Notes under the pieces: model-generated
Database searches by the model: none
Told to the model about the DNA's origin: nothing
The model's input: only the letters and a program-made list of their open reading frames with translations
Program-made: the position numbers and the translations under genes
NCBI RefSeq assembly: GCF_907164915.1
Contig: NW_025919451.1
Location: forward strand, 1-64,000
Direction: 5' to 3'
DNA length: 64,000 nt
From: Impatiens glandulifera
Taxonomy: Eukaryota; Streptophyta; Magnoliopsida; Ericales; Balsaminaceae
In this document: in pieces, positions 12,328 through 23,427 of the stretch
Layout: each line of letters starts with the position of its first letter
How positions within the stretch are numbered: position 1 is the first letter of the stretch

Positions 12328-13554
12328 TATATATATATATATATATATTAATATAATGATGCTTAATTTTTAAAATGTCCGGATTGCCGGGTCGAGAGTT
12401 GTGGTTAATTTGGATATTTATGTGAGAGTAAATGGATATTTGGGTCGGATTGTGGGTTGACCCGCCCATAAATTTAAAACAGTTAAAAATAAATTTAAAA
12501 ATGTTATTTGTAGGTTTCGAACTTGCAACCTAACAAAACAAGTAGAACTCTTTAACCAACTAGGCTAACAACACTTTATATTTAAGATTCAACACCAAAT
12601 TTGATGAACGCGAGACATTTTAACAATAAAAGTTCAAATTTTTAACTAACTAATCTATATATATATATATAATGATGCTTAATTTTTAAAGTGTCCGGAT
12701 TGCCGGATCGAGAGCTGTGGTTAATTTGGATATTTGTGTGAGAGTAAATGGATACTTGGGTCGGATTGTGGGTTGAACCGCCCATAAACTTAAAACGGTT
12801 AAAAATAAATTTAAAAATGTTATTTGTAGGTTTCGAACTTGCAACCTAACAAAAAAAATTCAACCCTTAACCAACTAGGCTAACAAAATTTTATATTTAA
12901 GATTCAACACCAAATTTGATGAACTCGAGACATTTTAATAATAAAAGTTCAAATTTTTAACTAACTAATCTATATATATATATAATGATGCTTAATTTTT
13001 AAAGTGTCCGGATTGCCGGGTCGAGAGCTGTGGTTAATTTGGATATTTATGTGAGAGTAAATGGATACTTGGGTCGGATTGTGGGTTGACCCGCCCATAA
13101 ACTTAAAACGGTTAAAAATAAATTTAAAAATGTTATTTGTAGGTTTCGAACTTGCAACCTAACAAAATAAGTACAATCTTTAACCAAATGTGATTGAGAT
13201 GTGGTTTGTCGAGGGATAATAGACCGATATCATTTGAAAGTGGTTAAAGAAATATGAATCAAATATTTAATTGACCAAAGTGTGAGGTCACAATGCTAAT
13301 TATTAAAAAATATGAATCAAATATTTGATTGACAAATTGAAAGTGTAAAGTCACGAAAAGATAGATTTATTCAGAAAAAATATGTGATGAAATATGTGTG
13401 AAAATAAGTTGTTTTATCGAAAGAATAAAATGTGGAATGAGAGCGTTATATTTTATATTTTAATAATTTTAAACATTGAATAAATATTATTATAATTTTT
13501 TAATTTATTTTATTTTTATCTTTATTCGTGTGTATCGCACAAAAATTTTACTAG
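10774..13554 (+). repeat. Helitron-like array B, ending in a complete element
   Basis: A partial unit (10774-11035) is followed by unit starts at 11036, 11390, 11706, 12017, 12328, 12654 and 12969. Four of these starts read TCTATATATA; the others start in the TA run. Only the last unit continues past the repeat into a unique 360-bp tail that ends in a hairpin plus CTAG. The array is thus many 5' ends sharing one 3' end. Confidence 0.8.
12969..13554 (+). mobile_element. Complete non-autonomous Helitron-like element, 586 bp
   Basis: It begins TCTATATATATATATAATG after an A. It ends GTGTGTATCGCACAAAAATT then TTACTAG before a T. A short stem (GTGT/GCAC, one G-T pair) sits about 11 bases before the CTAG, the arrangement expected at a Helitron 3' end. 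There is no target duplication and no terminal inverted repeat. It has no coding capacity, so it would depend on a Rep/helicase supplied in trans. The tail (13190-13550) recurs reversed at 27150-27540. Confidence 0.75.
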
Positions 13555-16500
13555 TTAATTTTGTTACATTATATGTCACTTTTGAAAACTTATCATGACT
13601 TATGAATATCTTTCAATATTTTTCTTTCTTTTTGGAACATCACATAAAACAAAAGAAAGATAGTTATAGAATTGGTTATTGAAATGTTTTGCTCTATCTT
13701 CTTCTTTTCATGGTAACTAATTTTATAAATTATCTCTTCCACATAAATTGAATTCTCTCCAAATGTTGTAACTTGTTGAATGATTAGGGCACATTGGTGA
13801 ATCAATCACACAAATCTTGGCCATACTCATATCTATCATTGATACCCAATCTATTACACAATTTTGTTGGAAGAACCTCATTAAAAAAAAAATCTTAAAT
13901 ATCAAGTATCTCCTTAATCTCTAAAACATTTATTCTTATGTTAGCTAACTAGATGACATAATAATGAGTTAGAATATCTCATAAAATTTACACATTATTC
14001 ATTATATTCACAGTCACACAATTGAAAAAATAAATAAAGATAATATATATAGTAAGAAGTGCACCTGTATTTTTCTATTATTCTTTTATTCATAATTATT
14101 TTTTCTGTATGTATTTGTTACAATATTATATTTATCCATTTTTAATCCATTAAATTCAGATTTTATCTAGAGTGTAAAAATAAAAAATTCACTTATTTCA
14201 AAAAAATGTGAAAAAAATAAAATAAAAAGCTAGTGTTTAAATGAAGATTTTCAGATCTTATAAAATTAAAATATAATAAATAATGGTGATACATGATTGT
14301 TATTGAGGTGATATTTAAATAAATTTAAATCAATTATGTTCATTTTTATTATTTATTATAAAGATGTTGTAAACAGTAAATGCTTCTCAATAACTATAGT
14401 ATGGACAAAAAGAAAGTTCAAGAAATGGACCAAAATAAATGATGTCTATAATTGTTTGCTAAAGTTTTAAAAATGAAAATAAAAGAAAGTAAAAGTAAAA
14501 AAAATATGTGCAATAAAGTTTCTTTGAATGTTTTTCTTTATTATATTTTTTAATTGTAAAATATTTATTGTACTACTCTAACTTTTTAAGATAAAAAAAT
14601 TTCACATCATAAAAATAATAATAAATAAATAAATAAATAGAAATCTAGAGTGCTCAAATAAAAAGTTACACATCTTATAAAAATAAAAGAAAGTAAAAAA
14701 TGGTGAAATGTGATTGTTATTGACTGGAGATATATTTATAATATTTTAATCAAAAATTGAAAAATATAAAGCTAGAGTGTTTGAAATACTTTGATTTAAT
14801 GGAATTTAAAAATACATATACTTTGATTCAATGTAATTTAAAAATAACGTTGAAAATTAATTCAACATTTTCTTATTAGAAACATTCAGAAGGTTCTATT
14901 TCTTATAACTAGTTCTGGTTAGCTACTATGAATTCAATTTTGGGTTATTTTAAGAGAAATTTATGAGTTCTAATTTGTATTTCATTTGTGTACATGTATT
15001 TATTTTTTATTGCTCAAAAATATTATTCCCTTATGGATTTGTTATATTAGTGTATGCATCCACTTTTCATTCATAAAAGTTAGATATTTAACTAAATAAA
15101 AGTTTTTGTATTTTACAAAGAAAATAATAATTTTTATAAAAATTTCACATATGATTTTTGTTGACCATATGATGAGATTGTTAATATTTATGTTTTTCTT
15201 CTTTATCCTAAAGTTAACCCAACTAGTAAAGTTACCCAAACTTGTTTAAAATAACTATTTTTTTTTTTATCAGTCTACACTATTTTTTAATAAAACTAGT
15301 CAATCTATTAAGTTATATGTAGTCCGAGAAAGAATGATTTTAATAAAAGAGATTTAGATCATCTTTAATTACGTGTCTAAAATTAGATTATAAGTGACTA
15401 AAAAACGCTTGGTATGCTTGAAATATTATAAAAGAGAAATTATTGATGAAACAAGTGAATGCATGTGAGTTTCTTATTAGTAACCTTTAGAAAGTTCTAT
15501 TTCTTTTTAACCTTACGATATTTGTTTGGTTAGTTAATATGAATTCAATTTTTGATTATTTTAAGAAAAATTCATGAGTTCTAATGTGTATTTAATTTGT
15601 GGATATGTATTTTGGTTTTATTAATTTGTTTATTTGTATTGTTCAACAATATTATTTCCTTGTGGATTTTTTATATTTGTGTATGCATCCGTACCTTTAA
15701 TTCATAAATGTAACTTTCAAAAAATGTTTTGCATCTTACAAAAAAAAATATTATTTGTATAAAAATTTGTTAGATGTGATTCTTAATGACCTTGATGAGA
15801 TTGATCATATTTATGTTCTTCTTCTTTATCCTACACTAAACCCAACTAGTATATAAATATATAGAAAAATAATTCAAAAAATAGAAAGAAAAAAAATAAT
15901 ATTATAGTCTACACATTAACAAAATATCAACATTTTGTGGGAATTATTTTAGTACGTGGGGTTATTCATATAATTACACTGCATGTCACTTTTGAAGACT
16001 TGTCATGACCTATATATAAATTACAATATTATTTCTTGTGAATAATATAATATAATTATTTTCAATATTATATTAGATTGAAAATAAATTAGATTATATT
16101 ATATTATATTTTTGAATAATATAATATAAATTATATTATTTGGCTATATATAAATTATTATTTTTTTTAATCATGTTTTGGTTATTTATTTGAAAATACT
16201 TAAAATATTTATTTTTAATTTTATAAATTGAGTATATAGATTTTTAGTGCTTATATCTAGAGAAATTCATGTGTATTTAAATTTTGGACATGTATTTTGA
16301 TTTTTTTATGTGTTATTTTGTATTGTTCAAAAATATTATTTCCTTGTGAATTTTTTTTATATTAGAATATGTATCAACCTTTAATTTATAAAAGTCAGAT
16401 TTTTCCAAATAAAAAGTTGTGTATCTTTAAAGTAAAATTTATAAAAATTTGTAAGATATGAATCTTATCGACCATGATAAAATTGGTAATATTTATGTTC

Positions 16501-17504
16501 TCTATCCTCAAGTTAACCCAACTAGTATATAAATAATACAGAAAAATAATTCAAAAATTAAAAAAAAAGGAAAATAAAAAATACTAAGGTCTCCACGTTA
16601 ACAACATATCAACATTTTGTGATATATGTATTATTTTAGTATTTGTATGTATTAATGTCAAAACTTATAAATAAGTTTTAATATTTTTCTATTTTCTTGG
16701 AATATCACGTAGAAGAAAAAAAATATGAGTTATAGAATTGGTTCTTGGAATGTTTTCTCCATCTTCTTCTTTTCATGGTAACTAATTTGATAAATTAACT
16801 CTTTCACCTAAAATAAATTCTTTCCCAAATGCTGGAACTCGTTGAATGATTATTCATTTCGGTGAATCAATCACACAAATTTTGACCATACTCAAATCCG
16901 ATGATTATCGATATCCAAATACTATTTGGCTCAGATGCAAATCAATTACACCATCTCGATAAAGAGCTTTATTAAAAAAAAGATCTTAGATATCGAGTCC
17001 CTTCTTGATCCCTAAAACCTTTATCCTTATCTCAGTTGAACAGATGGCTAAATAATGAGTTATAAAATCTTCATTAAAAATTTACACATTATTTTCACAG
17101 TCACGCAATTAAAAAAATAAATAAAGACATCCTATTAATTGTTTTTTATATGTTTGTTATACTATAATATTTATTTATCCATATTTTATCCACAAAACTC
17201 AGATAATATTATATAGATAATTTAAATAAAAAATCAAATTTTAAAAATATTTTTAAAAAATAAAGAAATAAATAGAAAGCTAGAGCGCTCAAATAAAAAA
17301 CTTCACATCTTAGAAAAATAAAAGAAAGTAAAAAATTGTGAAATATGATTGTTATTGACGGATGATATATTGATATTATTTTAATAAAATTTAAAACAAT
17401 TATGTTCCTTTATATCCTAAACGTTAAAAGTAAATAATAAATGTAGCACGTGGTTCTCAATAATGATAGCATGGAGCAAAATTAAGTTACAATAAAAAAA
17501 AAAA
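13555..17504 (+). repeat. Macro-repeat segment with three TATA modules
   Basis: Modules start near 13565, 15975 and 16650. At 16725-16777 the exon-like segment keeps its ATG and reads MSYRIGSWNVFSIFFFS before the GTAACT donor at 16778. In the 13.67-kb copy one base is lost and the ATG becomes ATAG. TTTTTTATCAGTCTACAC at about 15257 corresponds to the BURP intron end. The rest is AT-rich blocks shared across 1-32 kb, with a TTATATTATATT-rich stretch at 16020-16140. No intact gene is seen. Confidence 0.65.
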
Positions 17505-18117
17505 GGGAAATTTGACGAAATGACTCTAAAGAATGACTTATTTATATACGTGGTCATCCGATAATTTTTATTACTCTGGTGGTCTTTTTATTTTTTTGGA
17601 CGAAAATACCCTTATCGCGTAACGCGAAGGGACTTCGCGTTTCGCGAAGGAATTAGGGTTTGATATAAATACTCTAATTTTTTTTCATTTCGTTATTTTT
17701 CTTTCTCTCTCTACTCTGCGTTCTATCTCTCGCGACGATCACCGACGACGACGAAACCTTAAACGAACATATCATACAGATCGACGCCCAAAATCTGTTC
17801 TAATATCATTTGTTCATCTTGTTGTTCATCCTACTAATCGATTTATGTTCTTATTTCGTTCATCTTCAAACCCTAATCCCTAAACCATGATGTTGATATT
17901 TTGTTCATCTTGTTCATATTGATTGATCAAATTCATTCTTCATATTGATAATATTGATATTTGTATATTTCAAGGAAGATTTATGTTCACGATGGAATGT
18001 CCCTTCGCGATGGGGCCATATTTGTTGGTTGATGTTATGTCTCGGTTGTTCATCTTTTCGATGATAATATTTGTAGATGATGCTCTAAATCGGTTCCGTT
18101 ACAGGGAAGATTCGTGT

Positions 18118-18370
18118 GATCTCGCAAAGTAGCATGGTAGTCACGCAAAGCGGCATCGCATTACGCGAAGGCCCATCGCATTACGCAAAGCGGTACCGAC
18201 GTCACGCGAAGCGGCACGGTGGTCACACGAAGCGACATCACGTTATGCGAAGCGGCATTGCGTTACGCGAAGCGACATCTCATTACGCGAAGACCCATCA
18301 CGTTACGCGAAGCGGCACGGTGGTCACGCGAAGGGTCATCCCTTGTAGCGAAGGGACATCCCTTGAGCGT
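18118..18370 (+). repeat. ~20-bp minisatellite, left arm (ACGCGAAGCGGCA)
   Basis: About twelve units of 20-21 bp built on TTACGCGAAGCGGCATCGCA and GTCACGCGAAGCGGCACGGT. It is strikingly CpG-rich for this AT-rich window. Open frames across it (about 118 residues) follow from the repeat and resemble no protein I know. Confidence 0.8.
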
Positions 18371-18984
18371 TTTGTTTTACCTTATGATTTGGATTTTGTT
18401 GGAAGATTTTGTTGTTCAATGTTCTTTACATCTTTTGATGTTTTAAGATTACCTAGAAAGGCAATTGTTTAAGGTGATTAATAATACACTTATTGTATCT
18501 TTTTCACAAGTTTTAGTGGATGATTATCCAATTGTTGGATTATTTTAAATTTGGTTGTTTGTGACAATTATTTTTTGAGCAATTTATAAAGCCTTGTTGT
18601 TTTCAAATAACCTTAATTACTATAAGTTATAGATTCATAATTTGAAAATGAGTTTATTTGAAATTAATCTCAAATCGATTGAGATTTACACTTATAAACT
18701 GAGACAAAACATAGTAAAGAAAATATTGATAGAGTTGAGAATACATGTTTGTTCATAATATTCAACATAACCCTAAACCTACCCAAATTAAAGCCCTTAA
18801 ATACTAAGTAACCTTAGCAAAAGTCTCAACCATAGTTAAAAACTTAATTGATAAGACAAGACAGACGAATAGGTCTGAATATGAGCATATGACAGATTTT
18901 TTAATCAAACAAAATAAATAAAATCATTCTTCATTCAGCTGAAAAACAATAGGAATCGAATTTGGTGTTTTACAACTCCGCCAT
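18371..18984. other. Spacer between the fold-back arms
   Basis: Unique AT-rich sequence forming the loop of the inverted repeat. No gene or motif is recognised. Confidence 0.5.
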
Positions 18985-19225
18985 AGCAGGTACGTCTGCC
19001 CATCGCATGACGACTGTGCCGCTTCGCGTGACCACCGTGAGTCCGTGACGCTTCGCGTAATGCGATGCCGTTTCGCGTAACGCGATGCCGCTTCGTGTGA
19101 CCACCATGTCGCTTCGCGTGACCACCTTGCAGCTTCGCGTGACCACCATGTCGTTTCGCGTGACGTCCGTGCCGCTTCGCATAACGCGACGGACCTTCGC
19201 ATGACGACTGCCGTTTCGCGGGATC
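18985..19225 (-). repeat. ~20-bp minisatellite, right arm (reverse orientation)
   Basis: The same units as the left arm, reverse-complemented (CTTCGCGTGACCACC...). Unit order and variants differ between the arms, so the two arrays have diverged or slipped since the arms formed. Confidence 0.8.
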
Positions 19226-19843
19226 ACACGAATCTTCCTTGAAACGGAACCGATTCAGAGCATCATCTGCAAATATCATCATCGAAAAGATGAACAACTA
19301 ATCCATAACATCAACCAACAAATCTGGCCCATCGCGAAGGGACATTCCATCGTGAACATGAATCTTCCTTGAACATCAATATGCAAATATCAATATTATC
19401 AATATGAAAAATGAATTTGATCAACCAATATGAACATTAAGAACAACATCATATGGTTTAGAGATTAGGGTTTGAAGATGAACAAAATAAGAACATAAAT
19501 CGATTAGTAGGATGAACAATAAGATGAACAAATGATATTAGAACGGATTTTGGTCGTCGATCAGTATGATGTGTTCATTTAGAGTTTCGCCGTCGTCGGT
19601 GGCCGTCGCGAGAGAGAGAAGAGAGAGAAAGAAAAATAACGAAATGAAAAAAAATTAGAGTATTTATATAAAATCCTAATCCCTTCGCGAAACACGAAGT
19701 CCATTCGCGTTACGCGATAAGGGTATTTTCGTCCAAAAAAAATAAAGTGACCACCAGAGAAATAAAAATTATCGGATGACCACAGATACAAATAAGTCAT
19801 TCTTTAGGGTCATTTCGTCAAATTTCCCAAAGAACGGGTCACA

Positions 19844-21153
19844 TCTATATATATATTGATGCTTAATTTTTAAAGTGTCCGGATTGCCGGGTCGAGAGCT
19901 GTGGTTAATTTGGATACTTGGGTCGGATTGTGGGTTGACCCGTTTGTAAATTTAAAACGGTTAAATATAAAATAAAAAATGCTAGAAGTATGTTTCGAAC
20001 TTGCAACCTATCAAAACAAGTACAACTCTTTAACCAACTAAACTACAAAGACTTTATATTTTAAAATCAAAACCAAATTTGATAAACGCGGCACGTTTTA
20101 ATATTAATATAAGTTCAACTTTTTAACTAACTAATCTATATATATATATATATATAATGATGCTTAATTTTTAAAGTGTCCGGATTGCCGGGTCGAGAGC
20201 TGTGGTTAATTTGGATACTTGGGTCGGATTGTGGGTTGACCCGTTTTTAAATTTAAAACGGTTAAAAATAAAATAAAAAATGCTAGAGATATGTTTCGAA
20301 CTTGCAACCTATCAAAACAAATACAACTCTTTAACCAACTAGGCTACAAAGACTTTATATTTTAAATTCAATACCAAATTTGATAAACGCGGGACATTTA
20401 AATATTAATATAAGTTCAACTTTTTAACTAACTAATCTCTATATATATAATGATGCTTAATTTTTAAAGTGTCCGGATTGCCGGGTCGAGAACTGTGGTT
20501 AATTTGGATACTTGGGTCGGATTGTGGGTTGACTCGTTTTTAAATTTAAAACGGTTAAAAATAAAATAAAAAATGCTAGAACTATGTTTCGAACTTGCAA
20601 CCTATCAAAACAAGTATAACTCTTTAACCAACCAGGCTACAAAAACTTTATATTTTAAATTCAACACCAAATTTGATAAACGCGGGACGTTTTAATATTA
20701 ATATAAGTTCTACTTTTTAACTAACTAATCTATATATATAGTGATGCTTAATTTTTAAAGTGTCCGGATTGCCGGGTCGAGAGCTGTGGTTAATTTGGAT
20801 ACTTGGGTCGGATTATGGGTTGACCCGTTTTTAAATTTAAAACGGTTAAAAATAAAATAAAAAATGCTAGAAGTATGTTTCGAACTTGCAACCTAACAAA
20901 AACAAGTACAACTCTTTAACCAACTAGGCTACAAAGACTTTATATTTTAAATTCAACACCAAATTTGATAAACGCGGCACGTTTTAATATTAATATAAGT
21001 TTAACTTTTTAACTAACTAATATATAATGGATACTTGGGTCGGATTGTGGGTTGACCCACCCATAAATTTAAAACGGTTAAAAATAAAATTAAAAATGTT
21101 ATCCGTAATTTTTTTCACGATTTTTTATATTATTACTCGTGGCTAAATGCTAG
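19844..21153 (+). mobile_element. Helitron-like element with four tandem 5' ends, exact empty site known
   Basis: It starts TCTATATATATATTGATGCT after A19843 and ends GCTAAATGCTAG before T21154. Inner 5' ends lie at 20135, 20436, 20729 and a shortened one near 21021. A hairpin (CACGA 21116-21120 / TCGTG 21137-21141) stands 8 bases before the CTAG. The joined flanks read GGGTCACA|TTTGTTTGG, which occurs uninterrupted at 6771-6787. The insertion is therefore between A and T with no target duplication, the Helitron signature. It is non-coding. Confidence 0.85.
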
Positions 21154-23424
21154 TTTGTTTGGTAGTGTTTTAAAAAAGGAAAAATGTAAAAGTATGTAAA
21201 AGAAATATGTGCTATATAGTTTGTTTGAATTTTTGTCTCCTATTATTCCTTTTATAATAACTACTTTATTTTAATATAACTTGTTTAATATAACTATATT
21301 TTTTTTGTCAGTCTACATAATCTTTCACTAAAACTAGTTATTCTAAAACTAGTTATTCTATTAAGTTATAGGTATTTCTGAAAAAAATGCTATTAATAAT
21401 ATTAGATTTATATCATCTCTAGGGATGGATTTAAAGATTAAAGTAAAATATTTTTTACTTAAACATACAAAATTATAAAATATAAGTTATTGATGAAACT
21501 AATGAATAAATTGAGTTTTCCTATTTTTTTTAGAAGTAGAGAATAAATATTGAAAAAAATTAGAGTCTGTTATTATACCATTTTACTGGGAATTATTATT
21601 ATTATTGTGTTTTTTGTGGACTCAAGTTTTAGAATTATTATTATTGTACCATTTTAATTAAAAAATTTTAATGTAACTATTTTTTTTTCCAATTATGTTT
21701 ATTTATATTTTTTATTTATTCTACCGTCAGTGCCGGGTCGGGCCGCAAGCCCTGGACTAAGGTAGTTCCCTAGTCAGCCTATATATTAAAATAAATAAGA
21801 TATACTATTTTTTTGCATTGATAGATCTAACCTAGTAGTGGTTTAGAATATAAACAAAAAAAAGTTTTACCAGTTCATGAATTCTAACATCACCAAAACA
21901 TTTTTTTTTTATCATTTTTTTAGTTGTCCGCACTGTTTACACTTATCGTAAACATTAAATAATTCTCAATAACTATAGTATGGATCAAAAGAAAGTTCAG
22001 GAAATGGACCCAAAAAAATAAGATTTTTTTTTATCATTATTTTTAGTTGTCCTACACTATCTACACTTATCGTAAACATTAAATAATTCTCAATAACTAT
22101 AGTATGGACCAAAAGAAAGTTCAAGAAATGGACCCACAAAAATAATGTTTATATTTGTTTGTAATGTTTTAAAAATGAAAAAAAAATAAAAGTAGAAAAA
22201 TATGTGCTATAAAGTTTCTTTAAATGTTTTTCTTTATTATTATTTTTTTATGGTAAAAAAAATATTGCAATACTCTAAATTGTTTAAAATAAAAAATCTC
22301 ACATCTTAAAAATAATTTAAAATAAAATTAATAAATAGAAAGCTGGAGTGCTCAAATAAAAAATTTTACATCTTATAAAAATAAAATAAAATAAAAAACT
22401 TTGAAATATGATTGTTATTGACCGAAGATATATTGATAATATTTTAATAAAAACAAAAAACAAAAAAATAAAAATAAATAAAAAGCTAGAGTTTTGGATA
22501 TACTTTGATTTAATGGAATTTAAAAATACATAGCATAAGAATACCTGTATTTTTCTATTAGTTTTATTCATAATTTTTTTTTATGTATTTGTTATATATA
22601 CTATTATATTTATCCATCTTTAATCCATAAAATCCATAAAAGTCAGATTTTATCTATAGAGTGTTTAAATAAAAAATTTCATATATTGCAAAAAAAGATA
22701 AAAAAGAAATAAAATAAAAAAATTAGTGCTTAAATGAAGATTTTCAGATCTTATAAAACTTAAAATTTAATAAATAATGGTGATATATGATTATTATTGA
22801 GGTGATATATTGATAATATTTAAATCATTTATGTTCATTTTTATTATTTGTTTATTCTAAAGTCATTGTAAACATTAAATGCTTCTCAATAACTATAGCA
22901 TGGACCAAGAGAAATTTCAATAAATGGACCCAAAAAAATAAATATTTGTTTGGTAATGTTTTAAAAATGAAAAACAAAATGTAAAAATAAAAAAATATAT
23001 GTGCTATAAAGTTTCTTTGAATGATTTTCTTTATTATTTTTTATGGTAAATAATTTATTGTAATACTCTAACTTATTTAAAAACAAAAAATTTCACATCA
23101 TAAAAATAATTTAAAAAACAATTAATAAATAGAAATCTAGAGTGCTCAAATAAAAAATTTCACATCTTATAAAAATAAAATAAAGTAAAAAATGGTGAAA
23201 TAGGATTGTTATTGAATGGAGATATATTGATAATATTTTAATAAAAACAAAAAAATGAAAAATAAAAAGCTATAGTGTTTGATATACTTTGATTTAATGG
23301 AATTTAAAAATACATCTACTTTGATTTACTGGAATTTTAAAATAACGTTAAAAATTAATTCAACATTTTCTTATTAAAAACTTATTAACTATACAATACT
23401 TTTGGTTAGCTACTTTGAATTCTA
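21154..23424 (+). repeat. Macro-repeat segment
   Basis: AT-rich macro-repeat blocks with no gene. A GC-richer islet at 21725-21775 (CAGTGCCGGGTCGGGCC) is unexplained and stands out from its surroundings. Confidence 0.6.
21903..22146 (+). repeat. Tandem duplication of ~122 bp
   Basis: Two adjacent copies (about 21903-22022 and 22025-22146) each run from TTTTTTATCATT through CTTATCGTAAACATTAAATAA to AAAGTTCA(G/A)GAAATGGACCC. They differ at a few positions. Confidence 0.8.
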
Positions 23425-23427
23425 TTA

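Larger units (their letters stand above)
17505..19828. mobile_element. Fold-back (Mutator-like?) element with ~850-bp inverted arms
   Basis: Both ends begin GGGAAATTTGACGAAATGAC and stay highly similar inward for about 850 bp (17505 to about 18365 versus 19828 to about 18985). The arms contain CGACGACG-rich sequence, a TTCATCTTCAAACCCTAATC block and a CGCGAAG minisatellite. A unique spacer of about 600 bp separates them. No transposase is encoded. The flanks are A-rich, so a target duplication cannot be read. The end sequence resembles Mutator-like fold-back elements, but the family is an inference. Confidence 0.75.

Noticed and set aside
18116..18472. 118-residue Arg/His/Ala-rich frame, and similar frames at 18924-19297
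   Set aside because: Produced by the CGCGAAG minisatellite; several frames stay open equally, as expected from a stop-free repeat.
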